In this document: positions 7,951-16,105 of the stretch, one piece after another | Layout: every line of letters begins with the position of its first letter | Numbering within the stretch: position 1 is the first letter of the stretch | Source: JBMOKU01 sp049324315 | GTDB lineage: Bacteria; Bacillota; Clostridia; Peptostreptococcales; Thermotaleaceae | Direction of reading: 5' to 3' | DNA length: 64,000 bases | Assembly (NCBI GenBank): GCA_049324315.1 | Contig: JBMOKU010000057.1 | Coordinates: forward strand, 1-64,000 | Translations under genes and position numbers: made by a program | The notes under the pieces: generated by a model | What the model saw: only the letters and a program-made list of their open reading frames with translations | Told to the model about the DNA's origin: nothing | The model's database searches: none

Positions 7951-9684
7951 ATGCTGAAACGATTTAGTAAGTACTATAAGGCCCATTTGCCGCTGTTCTT
8001 CTTGGATTTTGGGTGTGCTTTTTTAATGGCGGGACTAGATTTGATCTTTCCTGTGGTAGTAAAGAAAATGATTGATGATGTACTCCCGGCAAAAAATTTG
8101 AAACTTATTTTATGGGCAGGTGCAGCGCTGCTTATTATGTACATCATTCGATACATATTCAACTATATCGTAGATTATTACGGACATGTGCTGGGTGTCA
8201 GAATAGAATATGATATGCGGAAGGAACTGTTCAATCATATACACAAGCTGTCCTTTGCGTATTTTGATAATACAAAAACCGGACACATTATGTCCAGGAT
8301 TGTCAACGACCTCAATGAGATATCTGAGCTGGCTCACCATGGTCCAGAGGATATATTCATCGCCACCATAACACTGCTGGGTTCCTTTATTATCATGCTG
8401 ACCATACATTGGCCCCTGGCGTTAATTACCTTTACGGCAGTTCCTATGATGCTGTGGTTTGCAATTTCAAAGAATAAAACCATGCAGCTGGCTTTTCGTG
8501 ATTTGCGGATAAAGATGGCAGATATCAATGCCCAGGTGGAGGACAGCATTGCAGGTGTCCGCGTCGTCAAATCCTTTACCAATGAATGGTATGAGGAAGA
8601 AAAATTTGAGCAAGGAAATGCAAACTTTAGAAAATCCAGAGAAAGTACATTTAAAGTAATGGCTCAGTTCTTTTCGGGAATCAACTTCTTTTCGAATTTT
8701 ATCCAGTTGGTGGTACTGTTCTTTGGCGGCGTTTTTATCTACTATGAGCAAATGTCTATAGGTGATCTGATTGGTTTCCTGCTATTCGTATCTATGTTTC
8801 TGCAGCCTATCAAGAGGATTACTACGTTGGTTGAAAACTTTCAACGAGGCATGGCAGGGTTTCACCGTTTTACGGAAACCTTGGATATCGCACCTGATAT
8901 CAAGGATGACAGAGATGCAAAGCATGTGGCAAGCGTTAAAGGTGAGATACAGTTCCAGGATGTGACCTTTAGCTATAATAATAAGAAGAATGTTTTAGAA
9001 AACATCAGCCTCCATGTCCGTGCAGGTGAAACTGTTGCCTTTGTAGGCCCTTCCGGTGGAGGCAAAACAACCCTGTGCAGCTTAATTCCACGTTTCTACG
9101 AAATTGACAAGGGAATGATTCGGATCGATGGAACGAACATCAAGAAAATAACACAGAAATCTCTGCGAGAAAATATAGGAATTGTACAGCAGGATGTATT
9201 CCTGTTCTCGGGAACGATCAAGGATAATATAACCTACGGTAAAATTGGTGCTTCCGATAAGGAGATCATGGAAGCTGCTAAGAAAGCTAATGCTCATGAA
9301 TTCATCATGGAGCTGGAAAACGGATATGATACCTATATCGGTGAAAGAGGCGTGAAGCTGTCCGGTGGACAAAAACAGCGGCTTGCCATTGCCAGGATTT
9401 TCTTGAAAAATCCCCCAATTTTGATCCTGGATGAAGCCACTTCAGCATTGGATAATGAGACGGAAAAACTGATCCAAGAATCCCTCTATAAGCTTTCTGA
9501 ACACAGGACAACACTGGTGATTGCCCACCGACTGGCAACCATAAGGAATGCAGATAGAATCATCGTATTGACGGATGAGGGTATTATTGAGCAAGGGGAT
9601 CATACAACTTTGCTGCGACAAGACGGCATCTATTCAAGACTATACAAAGCGCAGTTTGACGGATATATACCGGATATCGCATAA
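7951..9684 (+). CDS. ABC exporter, fused membrane and ATPase domains
   Basis: 577 residues. The N-terminal half is a six-helix ABC type-I exporter membrane domain. The C-terminal half has Walker A GPSGGGKT, signature LSGGQKQR, Walker B ILILDEATSALD and switch His in VIAHRLAT. Half-transporters of this MsbA/BmrA class work as homodimers exporting lipids, drugs or peptides; the substrate cannot be told from sequence. The upstream in-frame ATGs at 7903/7906 overlap or directly follow the -10 element, so the start at 7951, preceded by AAAGGGG, is preferred. Single-gene unit. Confidence 0.92.
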   Translation: MLKRFSKYYKAHLPLFFLDFGCAFLMAGLDLIFPVVVKKMIDDVLPAKNLKLILWAGAALLIMYIIRYIFNYIVDYYGHVLGVRIEYDMRKELFNHIHKLSFAYFDNTKTGHIMSRIVNDLNEISELAHHGPEDIFIATITLLGSFIIMLTIHWPLALITFTAVPMMLWFAISKNKTMQLAFRDLRIKMADINAQVEDSIAGVRVVKSFTNEWYEEEKFEQGNANFRKSRESTFKVMAQFFSGINFFSNFIQLVVLFFGGVFIYYEQMSIGDLIGFLLFVSMFLQPIKRITTLVENFQRGMAGFHRFTETLDIAPDIKDDRDAKHVASVKGEIQFQDVTFSYNNKKNVLENISLHVRAGETVAFVGPSGGGKTTLCSLIPRFYEIDKGMIRIDGTNIKKITQKSLRENIGIVQQDVFLFSGTIKDNITYGKIGASDKEIMEAAKKANAHEFIMELENGYDTYIGERGVKLSGGQKQRLAIARIFLKNPPILILDEATSALDNETEKLIQESLYKLSEHRTTLVIAHRLATIRNADRIIVLTDEGIIEQGDHTTLLRQDGIYSRLYKAQFDGYIPDIA

Positions 9685-9751
9685 ACTCCTGGAAACAGGA
9701 CTCTGAAATATTTCAGTAAATTGAAAATTGAAAATAGGGACAAAGCTCCAA

Positions 9752-9781
9752 TTTACAAAATATGAAATATACTGTTATAAT
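9752..9781 (+). promoter_or_regulatory. promoter of the lipoprotein gene
   Basis: TTTACA (9752-9757), 18-base spacer, TATAAT (9776-9781), about 55 bases before the start codon. Confidence 0.6.
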
Positions 9782-9834
9782 ATACTGTGTTGGTAAATAA
9801 TGTTAGAGTATATGGAAAACTAGGAGGAGAAAAC

Positions 9835-11031
9835 ATGCGGAAAATATCGATTATGACGCTTTTATTAGTGTTAACAATGGTTTTCGCTGGGTGCACCAGT
9901 GAAGAAATGAAGTTGTATGATGCTTTTGAGAAATCTAAAGAAATCACTTCAATGGAAAGTGATACAAATCTTTCTTTTACTTTAGATGCAACAAATCTTT
10001 CTGCTGAAGAGCAACAAGATATGGAAGAAGTTAAAAGATTATTAAAAGATTCAAAAATCACTGTGCATCAAAAATCATTACAAAATAAAGAAAGAACAAT
10101 AGTCAAATCACAGGTAGATACCGTTTTAAATCTAGGTGGTATGGCAATGGACATGCAAATATGGATTGACACAGACATGTCAAGTAGTACACCTAAATTC
10201 GTAGAAATTATAAAGATGCCTCCAATTTTCATGATGTCAGCACCTCCAGAATATGCAAACAAAGAATACATGGTATATGATTTCGGAGAGATGATGAATG
10301 AAGATCAAAGTGTAGATATGAACTTCAATGAGTTAATGAATTTTAGCAAAGAGATGCAGCCTAAAATGACAAATTTCTTGAAGGATAACATTGCAAAGCT
10401 TGATCTTGGATTTAACGTAGTGGAGTATAAAGGCAAAAAAACGGTTGATGGAAAATCACTGGCTATTTATGAAGTAAAACTAGATGATGCGTCACTAAAG
10501 AAACTATTAAGATATTCAGGAAATTATTTCATAGAAGATAAAAATACTATGGAATTCATGAGAGAATATATGAAAGCAGTAGCAAATGTAACAAAGCCTA
10601 CAGACATGGACGAAGAATCAGCACAAGAGGAAATTAACCAAGAACTAGACAAATTACAAAATGATATTCCAAAATTAAAAGAACAATTTAATAAGTTTAT
10701 GGATACGTTTGAGGGTGTGAAAATCTTAGGTGATAAAGGTATCGTCATAGAATATAGTGTTAACGAAGAAGGATACATAGTACATGAAAATGGTATGATC
10801 GATCTTAGCATTGACTTGGGAGCTCTAAAAAAACTCTCCGAAAATATTGATACGGAAAATATTGATACGAATGAGAACAATACCTCAACACAGGAAACAG
10901 ACTTATTCCAGATAGGAATAAACTTCAACACAGATATCTATAATATTAACAATGATATCGAAGTTCAGATGCCGCAGGTAAATGAGGAAAATTCTTTGAA
11001 TTTCAAAGATTTGATGGAATCGAACGAATAA
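9835..11031 (+). CDS. putative secreted lipoprotein, 398 residues
   Basis: The start at 9835 has AGGAGG and begins a clear lipoprotein signal: MRKIS, a hydrophobic run, then lipobox VFAGC, predicting lipidation of Cys 20 and anchoring on the outer face of the membrane. The mature part is acidic, rich in Glu, Asp, Asn, Lys and Met, with long helical stretches and no catalytic motif I recognise. Its more AT-rich, repetitive codon use differs from the neighbouring ABC gene. Single-gene unit with its own promoter and a strong terminator. Function unknown. Confidence 0.8.
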   Translation: MRKISIMTLLLVLTMVFAGCTSEEMKLYDAFEKSKEITSMESDTNLSFTLDATNLSAEEQQDMEEVKRLLKDSKITVHQKSLQNKERTIVKSQVDTVLNLGGMAMDMQIWIDTDMSSSTPKFVEIIKMPPIFMMSAPPEYANKEYMVYDFGEMMNEDQSVDMNFNELMNFSKEMQPKMTNFLKDNIAKLDLGFNVVEYKGKKTVDGKSLAIYEVKLDDASLKKLLRYSGNYFIEDKNTMEFMREYMKAVANVTKPTDMDEESAQEEINQELDKLQNDIPKLKEQFNKFMDTFEGVKILGDKGIVIEYSVNEEGYIVHENGMIDLSIDLGALKKLSENIDTENIDTNENNTSTQETDLFQIGINFNTDIYNINNDIEVQMPQVNEENSLNFKDLMESNE

Positions 11032-11051
11032 CCCTATGTAAAATATAATAT

Positions 11052-11105
11052 AAACGGTGTAAACTTTCTAAAAGATATGTAGTAAGATAGAAAGTTTCAC
11101 CGTTT
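11052..11105. terminator. long bidirectional terminator hairpin
   Basis: AAACGGTG...AAACTTTCT pairs with AGAAAGTTT..CACCGTTT (17-18 bp with one bulged T). It lies between the convergent lipoprotein and helicase genes. Confidence 0.75.
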
Positions 11106-11118
11106 ATTAATTTAAATC

Positions 11119-13152
11119 TTAGCTTATATCTAGCCTTAGAAGATTCTTTTCTAGTACAATGGCTTTATTCAGAGTTTTTATGCCATTTGCAAATCCTACC
11201 GTATAGGATGAAGGGTCTATCTTCAGGATATGCCCTTTCCCAAAGGCTGGGTGAATAACCTTACTTCCCACATCGAAGGCACCTTCCTTGATGTACCTAA
11301 TTTCATTTAAGAATAGAGAACTCATGCCCTGAACGGTGAGCAGTTCCAAATCAGTCTTTGCCCGGGTCATCCCTACATAGAACAATCTTCTTTCTTCCTC
11401 CAAATCCGAGAATTGGCCTTGCTTTGCAAGCTCCACAGATTTTTTAGAAGGGAATTCGTCATATAAAAGGTCGATGATAAATACTTTATCAAATTCTAAA
11501 CCCTTAGCGCTATGTAATGTAGATAAAGTAACAGCGTGGACACTTCTATTCTCAGCAGCTGACTTTATGGTTTCTTCCAACTCGCTGCATCTACTTAAGA
11601 ATTCCTCTATGGCATTCGTATTTTCAGCAATGAGGGATAGTGTGCTTAGAATGTTATATACACTGTCCAGTGAATAGCCGAACTTCTTGCAGTAGCTTTC
11701 CAATGATTCTCTGTAGCCTATACTGGTCAGAATATATGCTATGGCGGCTGCGGGAGTCTTTGTAGAGATAGTATGAAACTGCCCCTTAAGCTCTGATATC
11801 CTTATGCTTTGATAAGGCTGGAGGTCGATACTATTTCTTAGCTGATCAAACACATTCCCCTTGGGAGGATTCATTATATTCTCGATCATTTGCTTTGAGA
11901 TATACGCGTTGGTTTTATAGTATATCTTTGAAAAGGCTTCCCTATCGGTGGGATCAATGGCGACCCTTAGAAAATTGATAATATCCGTTACTGCAAAGTG
12001 GGTAAAGAAGCTGTTTTTATGGTCTCGGATATAGAAAGGGATCTCATTTCTGTCTAATGCATCGATGAGAGAAATAGCAGAGATATTCTTCCTGAAAAGA
12101 ATGGCTGTCTTATCTAAATCCCTTGTATCTTTCAACTGCTTTACAACATATTTAACCTGTTCACTGTAGCTTTCGACAGATTCCACATTCACGGGCCTTT
12201 TCTTAGGATTATTGGTGAACATTTTCTTTCCGTATCTGTTTTTATTGTTTTCAATACATTTACTGCTGGCCTCGATAATATCCTGACTGCTTCGAAAGTT
12301 TTCTTCCATGTAATATACTTGCCCATTCTCATAAATCTCCTGAAACCCTAGGAGTGCTTTAGGGTCTGCCCCCCGAAAACCGTAAATGGACTGGTCATCA
12401 TCGGCAACCATGAAAAGGTTATTGTTGGGCATGGCTAAAAGCTTGATAATCTCATATTGAACCTTGCTGGTATCCTGTGCTTCATCCACTTGTATAAAGT
12501 GATACATGCTTCTATACTTTTCCAAAATTCTTTCGAAGTTTTCAAAAATCCATAGCGCTATCGTCAGCATATCATCATAGTCTACTAAGTGGTTCTTTCT
12601 CTTATACCTTTCATAGGCAATGAAGATATCCTTAAAGCAAGGAATCTCTACTTCATATTGATCTACTTCCTCTGGAGAAATCAACAGGTTCTTAAAGTAT
12701 CCTATAGCACTATCCAATTCATCAAGTTTATCCTCGTTAATGATTTCTCCCGTAATCTCCTTATAAATCTCCTTTAGCAGCTTTAGCTTCTTATCATTGA
12801 GGACTTCAAAGTTATGTCCATAAATTCTTGGATAAAAATTTCGCAACACGTTATATGAGAAAGCATGAATCGTAGAAAACCTTATCTTTCCATTTACATG
12901 TTTACCGAAGGTTTTTACAAATCTTGATTCCATATCCTTCGCTGCAGCCCTTGAAAAAGTCAGGGAGAGAATATTCTGCGGTTTAATTCCTGCATGTGCA
13001 ATAAGATTATAGGTTCTGAATAAAAGAGCAGTGGTTTTACCGCTGCCGGGACAGGCCAAAGTCAAAGCTGGCCCTGTCATATGATCTACGACATTGAGTT
13101 GTTGAGAATTAAGTAATACGCCAAATTTCTTTTGAATATGTTTACCCAACAT
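11119..13152 (-). CDS. UvrD/PcrA-type superfamily 1 DNA helicase
   Basis: 677 residues from the ATG at 13152, which has GGAGG ten bases upstream; an in-frame extension to 13323 has no ribosome-binding site and was not used. Motif I LACPGSGKTTALLFR, motif II VDEAQDTS, motif III DDDQSIYGFRGADP, motif IV ENFRSS, motif V TLHSAKGLEFDKVFII and motif VI RRLFYVGMTRAK are all present. It is a 3'-5' SF1A helicase likely acting in DNA repair or replication-conflict removal. At 677 residues it is somewhat shorter than PcrA (about 740), and the C-terminus has a short KOW/Tudor-like segment (VGSKVIHPAFGKGHIL), as in several PcrA proteins. Confidence 0.93.
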   Translation of the reverse strand: MLGKHIQKKFGVLLNSQQLNVVDHMTGPALTLACPGSGKTTALLFRTYNLIAHAGIKPQNILSLTFSRAAAKDMESRFVKTFGKHVNGKIRFSTIHAFSYNVLRNFYPRIYGHNFEVLNDKKLKLLKEIYKEITGEIINEDKLDELDSAIGYFKNLLISPEEVDQYEVEIPCFKDIFIAYERYKRKNHLVDYDDMLTIALWIFENFERILEKYRSMYHFIQVDEAQDTSKVQYEIIKLLAMPNNNLFMVADDDQSIYGFRGADPKALLGFQEIYENGQVYYMEENFRSSQDIIEASSKCIENNKNRYGKKMFTNNPKKRPVNVESVESYSEQVKYVVKQLKDTRDLDKTAILFRKNISAISLIDALDRNEIPFYIRDHKNSFFTHFAVTDIINFLRVAIDPTDREAFSKIYYKTNAYISKQMIENIMNPPKGNVFDQLRNSIDLQPYQSIRISELKGQFHTISTKTPAAAIAYILTSIGYRESLESYCKKFGYSLDSVYNILSTLSLIAENTNAIEEFLSRCSELEETIKSAAENRSVHAVTLSTLHSAKGLEFDKVFIIDLLYDEFPSKKSVELAKQGQFSDLEEERRLFYVGMTRAKTDLELLTVQGMSSLFLNEIRYIKEGAFDVGSKVIHPAFGKGHILKIDPSSYTVGFANGIKTLNKAIVLEKNLLRLDIS

Positions 13153-13344
13153 AGTAGGAAATCCTCCGTTATCATTTCTTCTTGATTCTAAGCAACATCT
13201 TAAACTTAAAAGTCTAAAAGCGACCTCTCCTAACAATGTTATCATATCCTTTGAATCGTGCATAGAGGATGAGAATTCTTCAGTATAGCAGATCATTCGG
13301 TTCGCGTTATGTAAAGTGATCAATTGGGACGATATGGATAATTA

Positions 13345-13380
13345 AATAGAATACATTATCAATTGATAATGTATTCTATT
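13345..13380. repeat. perfect 36-bp palindrome between divergent genes (candidate operator)
   Basis: The 18-base arm AATAGAATACATTATCAA is followed directly by its exact reverse complement. Because both neighbouring genes point away from it, a terminator role is unlikely. Its centre TTATCAATTGA recurs exactly at 13444-13454, on the other side of the CDF gene promoter, so it looks like a regulator-binding site. Confidence 0.55.
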
Positions 13381-13392
13381 TTTCAAAAACCG

Positions 13393-13421
13393 TTTACAAT
13401 TAGTAATGAAGAGAATATAAT
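13393..13421 (+). promoter_or_regulatory. promoter of the CDF transporter gene
   Basis: TTTACA (13393-13398), 17-base spacer, TATAAT (13416-13421). It is bracketed by the two TTATCAATTGA copies at 13356 and 13444. Confidence 0.7.
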
Positions 13422-13471
13422 GTATAGTAACGCTGAAATAATGTTATCAATTGAAAAAGAGGGAGCGCAAA

Positions 13472-14362
13472 ATGGATTTAGAAAATAGATATCAAATAGG
13501 CTTTAAGATTTCGAAGATGACGATAACCTGGAATGTTATTCTGTGTGTTGGGAAAATTATCGCGGGGGTTATTGGGCGGAGTAGTGCCATGATTGCCGAT
13601 GGTGTCCATACGCTGTCAGATGTAATCAGTACACTGGCTGTTATGTTTGGACTAAAAATGTCAAGGATGCCTGAGGATGAAGACCATCCCTATGGTCATG
13701 AAAAAATAGAGCCTGTCATGGCAAAAATGCTGGCAATGCTGTTGTTTGCAACGGCATTGGGTATTGGCTATAATGGGATAAAGGTTATTATAAATCAACA
13801 ATATTCAGAACCGGGGATGATTGCGGTCTATGCTGCTGCTGTCTCTATTGGTGTAAAGGAATGGATGTATTGGTATACGGTGAAGGGTGCAAAGAAAATA
13901 GACAGTGCAGCACTCCTTGCCGACGCTTGGCACCATCGCTCTGATGCATTATCTTCTATAGGAACCCTATTAGGCATTACTGGAGCAAAATTCGGTTTTC
14001 CTATATTGGACCCTTTGGCAGCTATCGTTGTGTGTGTTTTTATCGTAAAAGTAGCCGTTGAAATCTACCTGCAGGCAGTCAATCAGCTGATTGATACATC
14101 CGCAGATGATGAAACGGTTGAAAGTATCCGTGAGCAGATATTGGGAACAACGGGTGTTATGACATTAGATGATCTAAAGACCAGGGTTCACGCCAATAAG
14201 GTATATGTAGATATTGAGATAGGTGTAGATGCCAATTTATCAGTAAAAGAGTCTCATGACATTGCAGAACAAGTACATGATAATGTGGAAGGGTGTTGTA
14301 CCAGAATCAAACATTGTATGGTACATGTTAATCCAATTGATGACCCTCGTCCGCAAATGTAA
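13472..14362 (+). CDS. cation diffusion facilitator (CDF) metal efflux transporter
   Basis: 296 residues; ATG at 13472 with GAGGGAG upstream is preferred to a TTG at 13451. The CDF fold is visible: about six membrane helices over residues 1-205, with metal-site pairs DGVHTLSD in helix 2 and AWHHRSDALSS in helix 5, then a cytoplasmic C-terminal domain (ILGTTGV...HVNP). The HxxxD pattern fits Zn/Fe/Mn-type CDF antiporters; the metal cannot be fixed by eye. It sits beside an arsR gene and near the iron region. The palindromic elements around its promoter suggest metal-responsive control. Confidence 0.92.
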   Translation: MDLENRYQIGFKISKMTITWNVILCVGKIIAGVIGRSSAMIADGVHTLSDVISTLAVMFGLKMSRMPEDEDHPYGHEKIEPVMAKMLAMLLFATALGIGYNGIKVIINQQYSEPGMIAVYAAAVSIGVKEWMYWYTVKGAKKIDSAALLADAWHHRSDALSSIGTLLGITGAKFGFPILDPLAAIVVCVFIVKVAVEIYLQAVNQLIDTSADDETVESIREQILGTTGVMTLDDLKTRVHANKVYVDIEIGVDANLSVKESHDIAEQVHDNVEGCCTRIKHCMVHVNPIDDPRPQM

Positions 14363-14387
14363 TAGAAATGACATAAAAAAGTATAAG

Positions 14388-14454
14388 CGGGAACACGTGG
14401 GGATAAGGTCCCAGTCCGGGAAAAGCACACCGGACAGTGGACCAGTTCCCCTGC
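14388..14454. repeat. GC-rich imperfect inverted repeat
   Basis: Nested complementary blocks GGGAAC/GTTCCC, GGTCC/GGACC and CAGTCCGG/CCGGACAGTG surround the loop GAAAAGCACA. The GC content contrasts with the flanks, as expected of a dispersed intergenic repeat or a structured RNA. No coding capacity. Confidence 0.4.
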
Positions 14455-14474
14455 GTTGTCTCTGTTGCCCATAG

Positions 14475-14505
14475 AAAAACTCCTGAAATAAAATCAGGAG
14501 TTTTT
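14475..14505. terminator. bidirectional terminator between the CDF gene and arsR
   Basis: AAAAACTCCTGA and TCAGGAGTTTTT separated by seven bases, with A and T tracts on both sides. Confidence 0.85.
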
Positions 14506-14531
14506 TGATATCTTGTTAATGACAAATATTT

Positions 14532-14888
14532 TTAATGATCACTCTTGCAGCACACGATTTTAGGATCATCTGAAAGATGAGAAAGACGTTCGTATTCTTC
14601 TTGGAAATCAGATAATTCTTCCAGCGGCTTGTCAAGAAAAGAAGTAAAACTCAAAAAGGAGTTTTGCAGCAGCTCTCTATTAAGACTGTAAATACTTCTT
14701 TGTCCTTCGCGGGTATCATTAACCAGATTAGCATGTTTTAGTATTTTGAGATGCTGTGAAATTCTCGGCTGACTCATATCCAAAACGGATTCCAATTCGC
14801 AAACATACATAGGCTTTAAAGCCAGTAACTTAACAATCTTTATACGGGTAGACTCACCCAATGTTTTAAAGATCAATTCATAATTCAT
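14532..14888 (-). CDS. ArsR/SmtB-family metal(loid)-responsive repressor (first copy)
   Basis: 118 residues, AGGAGG-preceded ATG. Winged-helix ArsR fold: helix-turn-helix VCELESVLDMSQPRISQHLKILKHANLV, then the wing REGQRSIYSLN. It has one Cys in the position of the ArsR ELCVCD motif (MYVCELE) and a C-terminal Cys-Cys pair (KIVCCKSDH), a plausible trivalent arsenic or soft-metal site of different geometry from classical ArsR. It is divergent from the tandem-UGA gene and may bind that promoter's operator. Confidence 0.9.
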   Translation of the reverse strand: MNYELIFKTLGESTRIKIVKLLALKPMYVCELESVLDMSQPRISQHLKILKHANLVNDTREGQRSIYSLNRELLQNSFLSFTSFLDKPLEELSDFQEEYERLSHLSDDPKIVCCKSDH

Positions 14889-14934
14889 GTAGAAACCTCC
14901 TAAGAAAACACCATCAAATTCTCACTTTATCATT

Positions 14935-14963
14935 ATTATATAAGAAATATGGCTAATTAACAA
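14935..14963 (-). promoter_or_regulatory. promoter of the first arsR
   Basis: On the minus strand TTGTTA (14963-14958), 17 bases, TATAAT (14940-14935). Confidence 0.65.
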
Positions 14964-15030
14964 AGGATTTAGTAAAAAGCCGTAAGACTTTCTCTTTAGT
15001 ATCCCACTTTTCAGATATACTCTATACATA

Positions 15031-15082
15031 TTGACAGCTATCTATATAATAGATAAAATAAAACATAGATAATCATCTATGT
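15031..15082 (+). promoter_or_regulatory. ArsR-regulated promoter of the tandem-UGA gene
   Basis: TTGACA (15031-15036), 17 bases, TAAAAT (15054-15059). Directly downstream, 15063-15082 is ACATAGAT-AATC-ATCTATGT, an inverted repeat of 8-base arms with a 4-base centre covering the start of transcription. A second interrupted repeat, TATCTAT/ATAGATA, overlaps the spacer and -10 region. The operator matches the one at the ars operon promoter (15701-15722) in core and placement. Confidence 0.75.
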
Positions 15083-15106
15083 AATCATAAAACAGGGGGA
15101 ATTAGC

Positions 15107-15394
15107 GTGAAAAAGGGGAAGCTTTCTGGTTGGCTGTATCATTACATTAAAGATAGAGAAGGGATCATGAATGTAACGGTACGAACAGTAATCGGAGGAT
15201 GATGAGCTGTCTACAAAGCCCCATCAGGTCTGATGGGAAAACCGACAAATGAAGAAGATTTTGAAGCGTTTGCAATTGAAGAAATCAGATTATTTGTCGA
15301 TAAAGAAGTATTAAAAAACTATGTAAAGAAGAATAAATTGGTGATTGCTTTTGAGGGTTATGGGCAGCATGAATTAGAGATTATGGAAGAATGA
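15107..15394 (+). CDS. probable selenoprotein with two adjacent UGA codons (CC/Se-motif type)
   Basis: Reading from GTG 15107 (AGGGGGA upstream), the frame is open for 31 codons, meets TGA TGA at 15200-15205 (codons 32-33), then stays open for 62 codons to a TGA at 15392-15394. With both UGAs read as selenocysteine the product has 95 residues and a centre TVIGG-U-U-AVYKAPSG. A stem-loop at 15220-15237 right after the UGAs has bacterial SECIS geometry. I recall a family annotated as CC/Se-motif (seleno)proteins with Cys-Cys at such a site, but could not check membership. The promoter carries the ars operator, so it is probably induced by arsenic with the ars operon. The role is unknown; a vicinal Sec-Sec pair would bind As(III), Hg(II) or organometals strongly (inference). 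The alternative is a decayed gene with two nonsense codons, less likely given the intact flanks. Confidence 0.75.
15220..15237 (+). promoter_or_regulatory. SECIS-like stem-loop of the tandem-UGA gene
   Basis: CCCATCA and TGATGGG pair perfectly around loop GGTC. The loop starts 21 bases after the second UGA and begins with GG, as bacterial SECIS apical loops require; the loop context AGGTCTG is the same as I recall for E. coli fdhF. Confidence 0.7.
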
Positions 15395-15670
15395 AATGGT
15401 TATAATATTAATAATCTATTCTAAGGCTTAACGAATAAAAGAAAGTCTTATGCTGAATAAAATTTTATCTTTAAATATCGATACACGGTGCATGATACAT
15501 GAAAAAGACTTAAAAGATTGATCCTGATATCGAACAACGTGAACCGTGTACCGAACTTTGTTAGTAGTAAATTCTAATACAGCGTCATGTCTTTATAAAA
15601 TATGAATTAAATTCTAAAAGTCATATCTATGCTGGAGCTTGAAAAAAGCTCATATTTTTTCTAAAATACA
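15395..15670. other. intergenic region between the tandem-UGA gene and the ars operon
   Basis: No reading frame. A hairpin at 15635-15651 (GAGCTT/AAGCTC) followed by ATATTTTTT (to 15660) is a likely intrinsic terminator, so the two arsenic-responsive units are transcribed separately. Complementary blocks TACACGGT (near 15482) and ACCGTGTA (near 15543) could pair at long range; their meaning is unknown. Confidence 0.55.
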
Positions 15671-15722
15671 TTGACACATATCTATGTGATGAATATATTA
15701 AATATAGATAACGATCTATATT
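15671..15722 (+). promoter_or_regulatory. ars operon promoter and ArsR operator
   Basis: TTGACA (15671-15676), 17 bases, TATATT (15694-15699). Immediately after, 15701-15722 is a perfect inverted repeat AATATAGAT-N4-ATCTATATT, and another half site ATATCTATGT lies in the spacer. This is a textbook ArsR operator position and is near identical in core to the one at 15063-15082. Confidence 0.85.
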
Positions 15723-15738
15723 AATGAAGGGGATAAAA

Positions 15739-16059
15739 ATGAGAGAACAAGTGGAAATACTAAAAGCATTGGCGGATGAAAGCAGGCTAAAGATTATTCA
15801 AATGCTCTCCTGTGGAGAACTATGCGCCTGTGATATTCAAGAGAATCTTAGTCTTACACAGCCTACCATTTCCCATCACATGAAGGTGCTTCAGCAAGTT
15901 GACTTGATAAAAGTGGAGAAAAGAGGCAAATGGGTTTTTTATTCGATTAATCAAGACCTCGTTGAAGAACTTTGCAGCTTTCTAAAGCAAGTTTCTCAGC
16001 CGTCGGACCATTGCCCATGTAGTCGGATAGACTGTGATTGTGACGGTTTAAGAAAGTAA
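15739..16059 (+). CDS. arsR: ArsR arsenical-resistance operon repressor (second copy)
   Basis: 106 residues from the ATG at 15739 (AAGGGG six bases upstream; an ATG at 15724 lacks spacing). It carries the classical As(III) site ELCACDIQ (Cys 29 and Cys 31) at the start of the DNA-binding helix, recognition region LTQPTISHHMKVLQQ and wing RGKWVFYSIN. The C-terminus adds a second Cys cluster (CPCSRIDCDCDG). First gene of the ars operon, directly behind its operator, so autorepression relieved by As(III) or Sb(III) is expected. Confidence 0.95.
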   Translation: MREQVEILKALADESRLKIIQMLSCGELCACDIQENLSLTQPTISHHMKVLQQVDLIKVEKRGKWVFYSINQDLVEELCSFLKQVSQPSDHCPCSRIDCDCDGLRK

Positions 16060-16105
16060 TCATTACTTTTAATATAAGAATAATAAAATTAGGGAGGCAA
16101 ACAAA

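Noticed and set aside
9687..9716. Hairpins TCCTG-GAAA-CAGGA and CTGAAATATTTCAG after the ABC exporter as a terminator
   Set aside because: Short stems with no T tract; kept out of the feature list for lack of support.
13153..13323. A 57-residue N-terminal extension of the helicase
   Set aside because: No ribosome-binding site at 13323 and no helicase similarity in the extension; the ATG at 13152 has a good site.
14256..14474. Several overlapping frames of 60-75 residues around the end of the CDF gene
   Set aside because: They arise from the GC-rich inverted repeat and have no start signals.
15200..15205. The double TGA as a simple nonsense-mutated pseudogene
   Set aside because: Both flanks stay open in the same frame with a good ribosome-binding site, an arsenic-type promoter and a perfect stem-loop at SECIS distance. 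A decayed gene would not be expected to keep these.
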